Positions 8,509-18,029 are shown, numbered from the stretch's first letter. The stretch is DNA of 64,000 nucleotides from Hyphomonas atlantica corrig. (GCF_000682715.1 NZ_AWFH01000023.1:1-64000); one strand, 5' to 3'. Notes: generated by a model from the sequence alone, not told the origin. Made by a program: numbers and translations.

Positions 8509-9741
8509 TCAAGTATTCTCCGCATTGTTGAGCCACCGGACTGCGCCACGCCCCGCTGCGCGTCCGGTGGCAAGACATGCCGTGAGCAAATAGCCCCCGG
8601 TTGGCGCGTCCCAGTCCAGCATCTCGCCGGCGAAAAACCGTCCGGGACGATGTTTCAGCATGAAGTGGTCATCCAGCGCCTCAAAGGATATTCCGCCATC
8701 CGTCGATATGGCTTCATCCAGAGGAAAAAGGCCGATGACCGGCACGGGCAAGTGCTTAATCAGACGGGCAAGTTGATCTGGAGCTTCAGCCGCTTCCAGC
8801 CCACCGAATTCGAAAAGCAATGCCCGCTTCACTCCGGCCAGGTTCAGCGTCTTGCGAAGATGGTTGGACAGGGACTGTTTGCCTCGCGGCCTTGAAAGGC
8901 GGTGTCGAACGTCTTCAGCAGAAACATCTGGCAGAAGATCAAGATGGATCGTGGCTTCGCATGCGCGCTCTAGCGCATCGCGAACGCTGAGAGACAGGGT
9001 GAACACAGCCCCGCTTTCCATACCACGCGAGGTAATCACGAACTCCTCCCGGCTTGATTGGTCTTCGAAGCGCACGGCTACATTCTTGACGGGCGCGCCC
9101 GCAAATTCGGCTTGCATCCTGTCCGACCAATTGATCCTCAGGCCGCAATTCGACGGGCGGAAGGGCGATACAGGAACGCCCAGTGTTTCAAATGCCGGAA
9201 GCCACGAACCGTCTGACCCCAGCCGTTTCCAACTTGCTCCACCCAGCGAGAAAATCTGGGCACGACACGGGATACTCCTTTGCCCGTCCGGCGTGAGGAA
9301 GATAAGTTCGCCGGACTCTTCCCACCCGATCCAATGATGACGGGTATGCAGTTCCACACCTTTGCTTTCCAGACGTGCCAGCCACGCCCTGAGCAGGGGT
9401 GACGCTTTCATCTGTTCTGGAAAAACGCGCCCGGTCGGACCGGTCAGCGGCTGAACACCCAGCTGTGCCATCCAGTCCTGAATTCTGGATGGGCCAAAGT
9501 CCGTGACGGCCTGCAAGAGGCGCTGGGGTGCGTTCGGATAGACTGCCGCAAGGTCTGCATCGCTGGCGACATGGGTGATGTTCAGTCCACTCTTGCCGGC
9601 CATCAGGAATTTCCTGGCCGGGCTGGGCATGGCCTCGAACACAGCAACGCGGCGCCCCGCATCCGCGATCATTTCCGCCGCCATGAGTCCGGCAGGTCCC
9701 GCGCCAATCACAGCCGCATCGAGCGGGGCGTCAATCGTCAC
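8509..9741 (-). CDS. NAD(P)/FAD-dependent oxidoreductase (HI0933/BaiN-like flavoprotein)
   Basis: A 410-aa flavoprotein of the HI0933/TIGR03862 type. It opens with a Rossmann dinucleotide site VIGAGPAGLMAAEMIADAGRR, followed by GKSGLNITH near residue 50 and a C-terminal GEMLDWDAPTGGYLLTACLATG that is diagnostic for this family. The physiological reaction of most members is unknown. I placed the start at GTG 9741 because it yields MTIDAPLDAAVIGAGPAG; the open frame continues upstream with non-conserved sequence inside trmJ. The start overlaps the end of trmJ by 11 nt. Confidence 0.85.
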   Translation of the reverse strand: MTIDAPLDAAVIGAGPAGLMAAEMIADAGRRVAVFEAMPSPARKFLMAGKSGLNITHVASDADLAAVYPNAPQRLLQAVTDFGPSRIQDWMAQLGVQPLTGPTGRVFPEQMKASPLLRAWLARLESKGVELHTRHHWIGWEESGELIFLTPDGQRSIPCRAQIFSLGGASWKRLGSDGSWLPAFETLGVPVSPFRPSNCGLRINWSDRMQAEFAGAPVKNVAVRFEDQSSREEFVITSRGMESGAVFTLSLSVRDALERACEATIHLDLLPDVSAEDVRHRLSRPRGKQSLSNHLRKTLNLAGVKRALLFEFGGLEAAEAPDQLARLIKHLPVPVIGLFPLDEAISTDGGISFEALDDHFMLKHRPGRFFAGEMLDWDAPTGGYLLTACLATGRAAGRGAVRWLNNAENT

Positions 9742-10483
9742 GATCGACCCGGGCCTTGCCGCGCCCCAGGGCCAGCGCCTTGATCGCGCCACGGAACGTC
9801 TGCACCTCCTGGCGTGTCCAGTCGGCCCGGATCAGCGCGGCGCGCAGATTGTCCTTCATCAGCGGCGTCTTTTCGGGCGGGAAGAAGTACCCCGCGCGCG
9901 CCAGTTCGTCCTCGAAATGCTCAAACATGCGGTAGAGTTCATCGCGTGGAGCCGGTTCGCCCAGTTTCGCCTTGTCTTGAGAAATCACCCGGTCCGCATC
10001 CTCGCGACGCTTGCCCCATTCAGCGCAGAAAACGCAAACGGCCTGGGCGAGGTTCAGGCTCTTGAAGTCCGGGTCCACCGGATAGGTCATAAGAAAGTCC
10101 GACACAGCCACCGCATCATTCGGGAGGCCGGACTTCTCCGCCCCGAACATGATGGCGGACTGGCCGGCGCCGAGACGCTCGAACGCGGCGTCAGCGGCGT
10201 CGGCAGCGTCGCCCACGCGCTTTTCGATTCCCCTCAGACGCGCCGTGGCGGCGGCCAACCACATGATGCCCTCCAGCGCATCCGGGAGGTTCTCGAAAAC
10301 CTGCACTGTGACACCGGCCTCGAACGCGCCAGCGGACATCGTGTCGGCCGCTGGGTTCGGCCAGCCGTCCCGCGGCGTGACGAGGCGCAAATCTGTAAGA
10401 CCGAAATTGCGCATGACGCGCGCGGCGGCACCGATATTCTCGCCAAGCTGCGGCGAATGAAGAATAATTGCAGGATTTGACAT
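9731..10483 (-). CDS. trmJ: tRNA/rRNA 2'-O-methyltransferase (TrmJ-like, SPOUT)
   Basis: A 250-aa SPOUT methyltransferase. The family start NPAIILHSPQLGENIGAAARVMRNFGL is followed by IMFGAEKSGLPND (motif 2) and FKSLNLAQAVCVFCAEW (motif 3, the trefoil-knot AdoMet site). These match TrmJ, which methylates position 32 of tRNAs. The C-terminal ELYRMFEHFEDELARAGYFFPPE stretch is also typical. ATG 10483 is preferred over an upstream start six codons earlier. It overlaps the flavoprotein start by 11 nt and so is probably cotranscribed with it. Confidence 0.88.
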   Translation of the reverse strand: MSNPAIILHSPQLGENIGAAARVMRNFGLTDLRLVTPRDGWPNPAADTMSAGAFEAGVTVQVFENLPDALEGIMWLAAATARLRGIEKRVGDAADAADAAFERLGAGQSAIMFGAEKSGLPNDAVAVSDFLMTYPVDPDFKSLNLAQAVCVFCAEWGKRREDADRVISQDKAKLGEPAPRDELYRMFEHFEDELARAGYFFPPEKTPLMKDNLRAALIRADWTRQEVQTFRGAIKALALGRGKARVDRDD

Positions 10484-10546
10484 GCAGCCTCCAGTGCCCA
10501 TTCAGCCCTGGAACGTCAACAAGCATCGCTGCCCTTACCGGGCCAT

Positions 10547-11473
10547 CTATTCGCAAGTTAGTCGAACGAGGCGAATTTGATTTGGGAGTGTTGTATAGGA
10601 TGGCTCCATGAACTTCTGAGTTTTGCCGTCAATCGTGATCAGCTCGGCCCCACCCCACTCGTGGCCTTGGCTTTTGGCATGGATGTACAGAATCGAAGCT
10701 CGATCAAATTCCGAATGGGACCCAAGCTTAACACCTTTGCGCTCGCCGGGATCCAGCGCAATCACGAAGGGAGACGCCCGTTGAAAGTTTGGAGTCTGCA
10801 ATGCGTATTCGATCTCCACCGCCTCCTGACACCCATTTTCGACATGAAACCTTATCATCCCGGCATTAATTGCAGCCTCGACCGTTCCCACTTCTGGAAC
10901 ATCAGGCGACTTCGACAGATCCGAAGACGGTGGAAGTGAAGCGGATTGTCCGGATGCCCCATCTTGCGCGGCACCGGGAATTCGTTCGAACGTGTCGGGG
11001 TTCATGAAATCAGGTACGCCGCCTGATTTTGCCTGCCGCGCCGGATCGGAATCGCGTGGCGAAGAAACGAACGGAACGAAGCCACCCCCTACCTTGGGCA
11101 GAGGGGCGCCTGGAACATACTCATTTTGATACAGCATGCTGCCAAGGCGTGCGGAGTCGCAATCTGGAACCTTATAGACACAGTAGGCGATCAGACCGAT
11201 CCCGCCGACTTTTTTCATGGCATCCGTGCGGTTTTCCCATTTCGACATGATGCGACCAGCAGGCACCCATTTGGAAAAGCCGTCATCTTCCTGCACCTTT
11301 ACCCGGTTGCCCGCTCGATCAATATCGATGATCAGCACCGGCGAGTTTGTGACCATGCCTTCCAGATATACTTTCTCGTATAGACTCAGATCATCAATCG
11401 GATAGCCAGACGCCGATAAACCAATCCCAAGCCACAGACTTAGTCCTGCAAACAGAAATCTTGAAATCACCAT
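10547..11473 (-). CDS. Secreted hypothetical protein
   Basis: A 308-aa protein I do not recognise. The N-terminus is a clear signal peptide (MVISRFLFAGLSLWLGIGLSASG). The mature part begins YPIDDLSLYEKVYLEG, has an early SH3-like stretch (VLIIDIDRAGNRVKVQEDDGFSKWVPAGRIMS) and a second hydrophobic segment (GGIGLIAYCVYKV). A proline- and serine-rich linker follows, and the C-terminal half reads like a beta-sandwich (MIRFHVENGCQEAVEIEYALQ). Starts at 11488 or further upstream are possible. It is divergent from icd. Function unknown; export is inferred from the signal peptide. Confidence 0.7.
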   Translation of the reverse strand: MVISRFLFAGLSLWLGIGLSASGYPIDDLSLYEKVYLEGMVTNSPVLIIDIDRAGNRVKVQEDDGFSKWVPAGRIMSKWENRTDAMKKVGGIGLIAYCVYKVPDCDSARLGSMLYQNEYVPGAPLPKVGGGFVPFVSSPRDSDPARQAKSGGVPDFMNPDTFERIPGAAQDGASGQSASLPPSSDLSKSPDVPEVGTVEAAINAGMIRFHVENGCQEAVEIEYALQTPNFQRASPFVIALDPGERKGVKLGSHSEFDRASILYIHAKSQGHEWGGAELITIDGKTQKFMEPSYTTLPNQIRLVRLTCE

Positions 11474-11554
11474 CCCGGCGTCCCCCATCCGTCGGTCGAT
11501 CAAACACTTTTTGGCTGAATGACAGCTGAACCGCCGAAGTGCCAAACCGCTCTT

Positions 11555-11582
11555 TTGACGCGGGCCAAACACCTGCTATAGC
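11555..11582 (+). promoter_or_regulatory. Candidate promoter of icd
   Basis: A -35 hexamer TTGACG (11555-11560) is separated by 16 nt from TATAGC (11577-11582), 38 nt before the icd ATG. Both boxes are close to the housekeeping sigma consensus. Confidence 0.6.
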
Positions 11583-11620
11583 CGAGCCCAAACCGTTTGA
11601 ATGGCAAAGGAAGCATGCAC

Positions 11621-12841
11621 ATGGCGAAAATCAAGGTCAAAAACCCGATCGTCGAGATGGACGGGGATGAGATGACCCGGATCATCTGGCAGATGATCAA
11701 GGACAAACTGATTCACCCTTATCTCGATGTCGACCTGAAATATTACGACCTGTCGATCCAGAAGCGCGACGAAACGGATGACCAGATCACCGTCGATGCG
11801 GCCAATGCAACGAAGCAGTACGGCGTCGCTGTCAAATGTGCGACGATCACGCCGGACGAAGCTCGCGTTGAGGAATTCGATCTGAAGAAGATGTGGCGCT
11901 CGCCAAACGGCACGATCCGCAACATTCTGGGCGGCGTCGTCTTCCGCGAGCCGATCGTGATTTCCAACGTGCCGCGCCTCGTACCCGGCTGGACGCAGCC
12001 GGTGGTCGTTGGCCGTCACGCCTTCGGCGACCAGTACAAGGCGACAGACTTCCTTGTGCCGGGCAAGGGCAAGCTGACCATGAAATGGGAAGCATCCGAC
12101 GGCTCCGACTCCAAGGAATTTGAGGTCTTCGACTTCCCATCCTCCGGTATTGCCATGGGCATGTACAATCTGGACGAGTCGATCCGCGACTTTGCCCGCG
12201 CCAGCATGAACTATGGACTGCAGCGCAAATGGCCGGTTTACCTATCGACAAAGAACACAATCCTGAAAGCCTATGATGGCCGCTTCAAGGACATCTTCCA
12301 GGAAGTGTTCGACAATGAGTTCGCTGACAAGTTCGCCGAATTCGGCGGCACCTATGAGCACCGCCTCATCGACGACATGGTTGCGGCAGCCATGAAGTGG
12401 TCCGGCGGATATGTCTGGGCTTGTAAGAACTATGACGGCGACGTGCAGTCCGACACGGTCGCTCAGGGCTATGGTTCGCTTGGTCTGATGACGTCCGTTC
12501 TGATGACGCCGGATGGCAACACGGTGGAAGCTGAAGCTGCACACGGCACGGTGACGCGTCACTACCGTAACCACCAGAAGGGCGAAGCGACGTCGACCAA
12601 CTCCATTGCCTCCATGTTCGCCTGGACGCGTGGTCTCGACCACCGTGGCCGCATGGACGACACGCCGGATGTACGTGCGTTCGCTCAGAAGCTGGAAGAG
12701 ACCATCATCAAGACGGTTGAGAACGGCCAGATGACCAAGGACCTCGCCCTGCTCGTCGGCCCGGACCAGGAATGGCTGACGACCGAAGGCTTCATCGAAG
12801 CGGTGGACAAGAACTTCCAGGAAGCCATGTCCAAATCCTGA
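11621..12841 (+). CDS. icd: NADP-dependent isocitrate dehydrogenase
   Basis: A 406-aa TCA-cycle enzyme of the type II (eukaryote-like, homodimeric) IDH family, converting isocitrate to 2-oxoglutarate with NADPH formation. It begins [23 protein letters not shown], has KSPNGTIRN-type substrate residues as [24 protein letters not shown], and the [28 protein letters not shown] metal-site region. [11 protein letters not shown] binds NADP. ATG 11621 is preceded by AAGGA at good spacing; upstream TTG and ATG codons in frame are less well placed. It is monocistronic, with its own promoter and a perfect terminator. Confidence 0.97.
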   Translation: MAKIKVKNPIVEMDGDEMTRIIWQMIKDKLIHPYLDVDLKYYDLSIQKRDETDDQITVDAANATKQYGVAVKCATITPDEARVEEFDLKKMWRSPNGTIRNILGGVVFREPIVISNVPRLVPGWTQPVVVGRHAFGDQYKATDFLVPGKGKLTMKWEASDGSDSKEFEVFDFPSSGIAMGMYNLDESIRDFARASMNYGLQRKWPVYLSTKNTILKAYDGRFKDIFQEVFDNEFADKFAEFGGTYEHRLIDDMVAAAMKWSGGYVWACKNYDGDVQSDTVAQGYGSLGLMTSVLMTPDGNTVEAEAAHGTVTRHYRNHQKGEATSTNSIASMFAWTRGLDHRGRMDDTPDVRAFAQKLEETIIKTVENGQMTKDLALLVGPDQEWLTTEGFIEAVDKNFQEAMSKS

Positions 12842-12866
12842 TCCCTGCAGGACCAGATTAAAGTTG

Positions 12867-12895
12867 AGCCCCGCAGGAAACTGCGGGGCTTTTTC
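12867..12895 (+). terminator. Rho-independent terminator of icd
   Basis: A perfect 10-bp stem AGCCCCGCAG/CTGCGGGGCT (12867-12876 with 12881-12890) closed by a GAAA tetraloop, followed by TTTTC. It starts 26 nt after the icd stop. The converging small membrane-protein gene ends only 5 nt beyond it. Confidence 0.92.
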
Positions 12896-12899
12896 GTTG

Positions 12900-13019
12900 T
12901 CAGAAAAGGTGTTTCAGCACGAACCATGCACCGAAGACAACACCCAACAATGGTATGAGCGCGATCAACCAGACAGGCCGCGCCTTGACGTTTCCCAGGC
13001 CGTCTTTCTTGTCGTCCAT
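12900..13019 (-). CDS. Small single-pass membrane protein, 39 aa
   Basis: A 39-aa frame reads MDDKKDGLGNVKARPVW, then a hydrophobic helix (LIALIPLLGVVFGAWFVL) and ends KHLF. The short charged N-terminus before one transmembrane segment is what a real small membrane protein looks like. Its ATG shares a base with the gmk stop (TGATG), so it is probably translated by coupling to gmk. It is too short for most gene callers. The icd terminator stem (12867-12890) lies just past its stop and could end both transcripts, although the U-tract points to icd. Function unknown. Confidence 0.7.
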   Translation of the reverse strand: MDDKKDGLGNVKARPVWLIALIPLLGVVFGAWFVLKHLF

Positions 13020-13672
13020 CAAGCCTCTCCAAGAAGCTGGCGCACATGATCCTCAAGGTCCAATTGCCGCAAACGCTTGAGCCGTTCTGTCAACAAGATG
13101 CGCCAGAGCCGCTGATAGGCAACTTCCAGGTCATCATTCACAATCACATAGTCATATCGCCGCCAGTGCATGATTTCGCGCTTGGCGTCTTCCATTCGGC
13201 GCGCAACGATCTCAGGCGTCGAACCGGGACGCGCGGCCAGCCTTTGCTCCAGCGCACTGATACTCGGCGGTAGAATGAAAACCGATACGACGTCGTTCGG
13301 CATCTGGTCGTGCAATGCGTCAGCGCCCTGCCAGTCCACATCAAACAAGACGTCTTCGCCTGCTTCCAGTTTGGCGACGGTATCTGCCTTTGGCGTCCCG
13401 TAATACTTGTCGAAGACGTGAGCCCATTCAAGGAATTCGCGGCGCTCAATCATGTCGTGGAACTGATCTACGGACCGGAAGTGATAGTCCTTCCCATCCA
13501 CCTCTCCTGGCCGTGGCGGTCTGGTCGTCGCGGAGACAGACAGGTTCACATCTTCAAATTCGTCAATCAGCTTCCTTGCCAGCGTGGTCTTCCCCGCACC
13601 TGACGGGCTCGACAGAACCAGCATCAGCCCTCGGCGTTTGCCGCTATCTTTTGGATGTCCACTATTCGACAT
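13019..13672 (-). CDS. gmk: Guanylate kinase
   Basis: A 217-aa GMP kinase making GDP for nucleotide synthesis. The P-loop SSPSGAGKTTLARK follows the N-terminus, and SATTRPPRPGEVDGKDYHF is the GMP-binding signature. FLEWAHVFDKYYGTPK and the VLFDVDWQGADAL Walker-B region follow. The start at 13672 (MSNSGHPKD) overlaps the yicC end by 11 nt; a shorter start at MLVLSSPSG would remove the overlap. It sits in a yicC-gmk-small-ORF unit, a usual alphaproteobacterial order. Confidence 0.95.
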   Translation of the reverse strand: MSNSGHPKDSGKRRGLMLVLSSPSGAGKTTLARKLIDEFEDVNLSVSATTRPPRPGEVDGKDYHFRSVDQFHDMIERREFLEWAHVFDKYYGTPKADTVAKLEAGEDVLFDVDWQGADALHDQMPNDVVSVFILPPSISALEQRLAARPGSTPEIVARRMEDAKREIMHWRRYDYVIVNDDLEVAYQRLWRILLTERLKRLRQLDLEDHVRQLLGEA

Positions 13673-14549
13673 TGGCTGCCTGCTCCTTGAACTGGTCAAT
13701 TGTTCCTTTGAGGCTGAGTCCAGCATTCGTCAAATCGAGGCTGATCGATTTCGAGCACAGCGTATTCGCCTCACGGTTCAGTTCCTGTGCGAGAAAGTCG
13801 AGTTTCCGACCAACCGGTGAACCGGCACTCATCAACTCCCGGGCTGACTGGAAATGGGCCTGCAATCTGTCCAGTTCTTCGCGAACGTCAGCTTTCGCCG
13901 CCGTAAGCGCAAGTTCGGCAGCCAACCTGTCGGGGTCGATCTTTTGTTCGGCACCCAGTTCTTCCAATTGCTTAGAGAGTCGAGCCTTCAGAAGCGCCGG
14001 CTGTTCAGCTGCAAGCGAGATCGCAGAATCCGTGACAGCAGACATTTCCTCGACCAGTTCACCCAGCATCGACGCCAAAGACACACCTTCGGCATGCCGC
14101 GCGACTTCCAGTTCCTTGATCACCTGCTCTGCCGATTTGAGCAGCAAAGACATGGCCCCTTCATCCGCGGCCACATCTCGCAAGCTCGTAGATCCGGTTT
14201 CCACCACACCCTTCATCGTCATAAGCGTCGCAATCGCTTCACTCGACAGCGCTCCGCCATGAGCGCGCTCTGCGGCGTCTTTCAGCGACGACAGCAGTGC
14301 CTCATCGATAACGGCACCGCCTGCCTGATCACTCAATTCAATTCGCAAGGACACCTGTAAGGATCCGCGATTGAACGCCTTGCTTGCGATAGCTTTGACA
14401 GCTCTATCCAGGCCGTCAAATCCTGGAGGCGTGTTTACCCGGACATCCAGTCCACGCCCGTTCACGCTTTTGGCTTCCCAGGCCCAGCCCCCCCAATCGG
14501 CTTCGCCCGCCACTCGGGCAAAGCCGGTCATTCCCGACAATACGCTCAT
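13662..14549 (-). CDS. yicC: YicC family endoribonuclease-like protein
   Basis: A 295-aa YicC family protein. It has the family start LSGMTGFARVAGEADWGGWAWEAKSVNGRGLDV and the conserved tail RKLDFLAQELNREANTLCSKS followed by DLTNAGLSLKGTIDQFKEQAANVE, which carries the acidic residues of the YicC/YloC nuclease C-domain. In E. coli YicC is linked to RNA decay. It lies between mltG (4-nt overlap) and gmk. Confidence 0.95.
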   Translation of the reverse strand: MSVLSGMTGFARVAGEADWGGWAWEAKSVNGRGLDVRVNTPPGFDGLDRAVKAIASKAFNRGSLQVSLRIELSDQAGGAVIDEALLSSLKDAAERAHGGALSSEAIATLMTMKGVVETGSTSLRDVAADEGAMSLLLKSAEQVIKELEVARHAEGVSLASMLGELVEEMSAVTDSAISLAAEQPALLKARLSKQLEELGAEQKIDPDRLAAELALTAAKADVREELDRLQAHFQSARELMSAGSPVGRKLDFLAQELNREANTLCSKSISLDLTNAGLSLKGTIDQFKEQAANVE

Positions 14550-15574
14550 TCCCCAGCGCGCTCCCTCTGAATCTCTTCCCGCTCATATTTTCGATACGCC
14601 GCGACGTTTCGATTGTGTTCGGCGAGCGTCTTGGCAAACAAATGCCCACCCTTGCCATCTGCCACAAAGAATATGTGGCCCGTCTCATCCGGATTGAGGA
14701 CCGCAGCAATTGCCTCACGTCCCGGATTGCAGATTGGCGTCTTTGGCAGTCCATCTATTTGGTAGGTGTTCCAGTCTGTCTTGCGGTCAATTTCTGAGCG
14801 ATAGAGCGTGCGCCGCTGGCCACGCTTGTTGTAGAGCGGCTCGCCTTTTGAGATGCCATAAATGATTGTTGGATCACTCTCCAACCGCATCCCGCGCTTG
14901 AGCCTCGTAACAAACAGGCCCGCAATCTTTGCGCGCTCTCCAAAAACGCCAGTTTCTTTCTCGACAATGGATGCAAGAATTACTGCGTCCTCCGGGCTCG
15001 CAACCGGTAGATCCTCGGCCCTGCCGGCCCAAAGCTCTTCCAGTACTGCAGATTGTGCCTTCTGCACGCGTTCAACCAGCTGCATTCGCGTCGTGCCGCG
15101 CTGGAAAAGATAGGTGTCTGGCAGCAATGAGCCCTCAGGCACCTCTGTCTCAGGCATCGCGCCGGTCAAAATGGGATCTGCCTCAATGATCTTGAGCAAT
15201 TGCGCAGTCGTTCGACCTTCCGGCAATGTGATTTTGTGCAACACAGATTTGCCTTCGATCAGCACGTCCATGACTGAGGCGATGCTTGCCTGAGGCTCAA
15301 GTATGAATTCGCCGGTCTTGATGGCGAGTTCGGTACCGTCCAGTCGCGCTTTAAGCCTGATCAGCCGATCATCGCTGACTATGCCTTCCTGTTCCAATCG
15401 TACCGCGACGCTAGAAAGGGTTTCGCCTGGCTCAACGACAAAGACATGTTCTTGTGTCGACGGCCCGGCTTTCGTGATTTCATTCTGAAACCAGAGCCAG
15501 CCACCCCCCAGGGCGGCACCGCCCACAAACAGGAGCAACACCAGCAACGAAAGCAGTGCTTTGACAAATTTCAT
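14546..15574 (-). CDS. mltG: Endolytic murein transglycosylase
   Basis: A 342-aa inner-membrane MltG. One N-terminal transmembrane helix (ALLSLLVLLLFVGGAALGGGWLWF, residues 6-29) is followed by a LysM-like region and the catalytic YceG domain: LLPDTYLFQRGTTR, then ASIVEKETGVFGERAKIAGLF containing the catalytic Glu, and LESDPTIIYGIS. It cuts nascent glycan strands in the periplasm. Its stop overlaps the yicC start by 4 nt; fabF is upstream, as in many alphaproteobacteria. Confidence 0.96.
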   Translation of the reverse strand: MKFVKALLSLLVLLLFVGGAALGGGWLWFQNEITKAGPSTQEHVFVVEPGETLSSVAVRLEQEGIVSDDRLIRLKARLDGTELAIKTGEFILEPQASIASVMDVLIEGKSVLHKITLPEGRTTAQLLKIIEADPILTGAMPETEVPEGSLLPDTYLFQRGTTRMQLVERVQKAQSAVLEELWAGRAEDLPVASPEDAVILASIVEKETGVFGERAKIAGLFVTRLKRGMRLESDPTIIYGISKGEPLYNKRGQRRTLYRSEIDRKTDWNTYQIDGLPKTPICNPGREAIAAVLNPDETGHIFFVADGKGGHLFAKTLAEHNRNVAAYRKYEREEIQRERAGE

Positions 15575-15636
15575 GAACGCCTCGCGAATCCTGACTGTGC
15601 CAGCCTATATGCCAACCCCAGCCCGGAGAAACGGGC

Positions 15637-16923
15637 TTACTGAACTTCCTTGAGAACCAGCGAAGCGTTCGTCCCACCAAATCCGAAACTATTGGACATG
15701 GCGGCGCGTACGCGTCCCTTCTTCGCCTTATGCGGGATAAGGTCGAGTACTGTTTCGAAGCTCGGATTGTCGAGGTTCAAGGTGGGCGGCATGACCTGAT
15801 CGCGAATAGCAAGCGCGCAGAACGCCGTCTCGATCGCGCCAGCAGCGCCCAGCAAATGCCCAACCGCGGATTTCGTGGAAGACATGGACATGTTCTTGGC
15901 GTGATCGCCAAAGGCGCGTTCGACTGCGCCCGCCTCTCCCTCGTCGCCCTTGGGCGTCGACGTACCGTGTGCATTCACATAATCGATTTCAGTCGGGTCG
16001 ATCCCGGAATTCTTCAGCGCCATCTTCATGGCCCGATATCCGCCTTCCGCACCTTCGGCCGGGGCCGTGATGTGATAGGCGTCGCCGGTCAGGCCGTAGC
16101 CGGAGACTTCAGCGTAAATCTTCGCACCGCGCGCTTTGGCGTGCTCGTACTCTTCGAGCACCACTACGGCAGCGCCTTCGCCCATGACAAAGCCATCGCG
16201 ATCCTTGTCATAAGGCCGCGAAGCCTTTTCAGGCGTATCATTAAAATTCGTGGACATGGCTTTTGCCGCGCAGAAGCCAGCAATTCCAATTCGCCCGATC
16301 ACCGCCTCGGAACCACCTGCGACCATGACATCGGCGTCGCCGAACTTGATCAGTCTCGCAGAGTCACCAATGGCGTGAGCGCCTGTCGCGCAAGCCGTCA
16401 CCACAGAATGGTTCGGCCCTTTGAATTTGTGCCGGATAGATACTTGGCCGGAAGCCAGATTGATCAGGGCAGAGGGGATGAAGAACGGGCTCACCTTGCG
16501 CGGCCCGTTCTCGTGAAGCGTGATTGCTGTGCTGTAGATCGACTCAAGGCCACCAATACCGGATCCGATCAAAACGCCCGTGCGCTCCTGACCTTCATCA
16601 TCCTCAGGTTTCCAAGCCGCATCTTCAACAGCCTCATCAGCTGCAGCAATAGCGTAAAGAATAAACTCGTCGATCCGGCGTATCTCCTTCGGAGACAGGT
16701 ATTTATCCGGATCAAACGCGTTGGGGTCCCCCTCGCCGCCACCGCGACCTGTTACCCACGGAACCTGAAACGCAATCTTGCACGGCATGTCTTCTGGATC
16801 GAACGTATCAATACGCCCTGCTCCAGACTTGCCATCAATCAGGCGTTCCCAAGTTGCCTCGCGACCATTGGCCAACGGCGAGACAATCCCGATTCCGGTA
16901 ATAACAACGCGGCGGTCTGACAT
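15637..16923 (-). CDS. fabF: 3-oxoacyl-ACP synthase II
   Basis: A 428-aa condensing enzyme of fatty-acid elongation. The Cys-His-His triad is visible: Cys in VVTACATGAHAIGDS (about residue 178), His in NAHGTSTPKGD (about 318) and His in KSAVGHLLGAAGAIE (about 355). The C-terminal SNSFGFGGTNASLVLKE block is intact. It lies downstream of acpP (14 nt), fabG and fabD in the standard alphaproteobacterial fab order and upstream of mltG. Confidence 0.97.
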   Translation of the reverse strand: MSDRRVVITGIGIVSPLANGREATWERLIDGKSGAGRIDTFDPEDMPCKIAFQVPWVTGRGGGEGDPNAFDPDKYLSPKEIRRIDEFILYAIAAADEAVEDAAWKPEDDEGQERTGVLIGSGIGGLESIYSTAITLHENGPRKVSPFFIPSALINLASGQVSIRHKFKGPNHSVVTACATGAHAIGDSARLIKFGDADVMVAGGSEAVIGRIGIAGFCAAKAMSTNFNDTPEKASRPYDKDRDGFVMGEGAAVVVLEEYEHAKARGAKIYAEVSGYGLTGDAYHITAPAEGAEGGYRAMKMALKNSGIDPTEIDYVNAHGTSTPKGDEGEAGAVERAFGDHAKNMSMSSTKSAVGHLLGAAGAIETAFCALAIRDQVMPPTLNLDNPSFETVLDLIPHKAKKGRVRAAMSNSFGFGGTNASLVLKEVQ

Positions 16924-16937
16924 AGAGTACCCGAAAC

Positions 16938-17171
16938 TTAGATGTGAGCCTTGATGTGCGTTACCGCATCACCAACCGTGCGGATGGATTCCTGCACGTC
17001 ATCCGGAATTTCGATGTTGAACTCTTCCTCGAAGGCCATGACCAGTTCGACCAGGTCCAGCGAGTCAGCGCCCAGATCATCGATGAAGCTTGCGCTTTCG
17101 ACGACTTTGTCACCATCCACGTCGAGATTATCGACAACAATTTTTTTAACGCGTTCTAGAACGTCAGACAT
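16938..17171 (-). CDS. acpP: Acyl carrier protein
   Basis: A 77-aa acidic carrier. The phosphopantetheine-attachment serine is in [20 protein letters not shown] (Ser about 36). Length and charge are typical. The intergenic stretch upstream of its start (17172-17285) is the largest gap in the fab cluster, consistent with an own promoter for this abundant protein. Confidence 0.98.
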   Translation of the reverse strand: MSDVLERVKKIVVDNLDVDGDKVVESASFIDDLGADSLDLVELVMAFEEEFNIEIPDDVQESIRTVGDAVTHIKAHI

Positions 17172-17285
17172 GAGTACCTCTCTGAAAATGCCTGAGGACT
17201 GGCCCAGATTCGAACCATTGTGTTGCGCCTAGCATACACTTGGGACGAGCGCCAAGTCCTATGAGTGGAGCTTGCTGTTGTGAAA

Positions 17286-18023
17286 TCAGATCATTGCCAT
17301 GCCACCATTCACATGGATCGTCTGTCCCGTGACGTAGGCGGCTTGATCTGACGCGAGATAAACGGCGGCGGCAGCGATGTCAGAGCCCTGCCCCAACCGA
17401 CCTGCTGGAATTTGGCCCAGGAGCGCCTCTTTCTGCTTTTCCGGCAACACATCCGTCATAGGGGATTCGATAAATCCCGGTGCGATTGTGTTGGCAGTAA
17501 TGCCGCGACTGGCAACTTCCTGCGCGAGCGATTTGGTAAATCCGATCATCCCGGCCTTGGACGCGCAATAATTGGATTGCCCCGGGTTTCCGGTCACACC
17601 TACAATTGACGTGATCCCGATAATCCGACCATGACGGCGCTTCATCATGCCTCGCACACAACTCTTGGTGAGCCGGAAATAGCTGCCCAGATTGACCGAA
17701 AGGACATCGTTCCAGTCATCATCTTTCATCTGCATCAGCAGCTTGTCGCGCGTTATGCCGGCGTTGGCGACCAGTATGTCGAGCGGCCCGATCGCTTCTT
17801 CCGTCTTCCCAACCAGCCCATCAACAGAATCAGCGTCTGAAAGATTACATGGAACAATGGCCGTCTCGCCCTTCAGCGTACCGGCGACCTCTTCCAGCAC
17901 ATTCTCGCGTGTGCCGGACAGCGCCACCTTCGCGCCTGCCTCTGACAATGCCTGAGCGATGGCCCGGCCGATGCCGCCTGATGCGCCGGTTACAAGGGCC
18001 GTACGCCCGGTCAGATCAAACAT
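17286..18023 (-). CDS. fabG: 3-oxoacyl-ACP reductase
   Basis: A 245-aa SDR enzyme reducing 3-oxoacyl-ACP with NADPH. It shows the TGASGGIGRAIA cofactor site, NAGITRDKLLMQMKDDDW (the FabG-specific stretch), the catalytic S-YCASKAG motif, and IAPGFIESPMTD. Placement between fabD (6 nt upstream) and acpP makes the assignment firm among the several SDRs a genome carries. Confidence 0.97.
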   Translation of the reverse strand: MFDLTGRTALVTGASGGIGRAIAQALSEAGAKVALSGTRENVLEEVAGTLKGETAIVPCNLSDADSVDGLVGKTEEAIGPLDILVANAGITRDKLLMQMKDDDWNDVLSVNLGSYFRLTKSCVRGMMKRRHGRIIGITSIVGVTGNPGQSNYCASKAGMIGFTKSLAQEVASRGITANTIAPGFIESPMTDVLPEKQKEALLGQIPAGRLGQGSDIAAAAVYLASDQAAYVTGQTIHVNGGMAMI

Positions 18024-18029
18024 TCTACC

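Noticed and set aside
9575-10480. 301-codon open frame antisense to the flavoprotein/trmJ junction
   Set aside because: Spans two genuine genes on the opposite strand; no domain visible.
15730-16920. 396-codon open frame antisense to fabF
   Set aside because: Exact mirror of a well-conserved gene; its composition follows from fabF codon usage in a GC-rich third-position strand. No motif.
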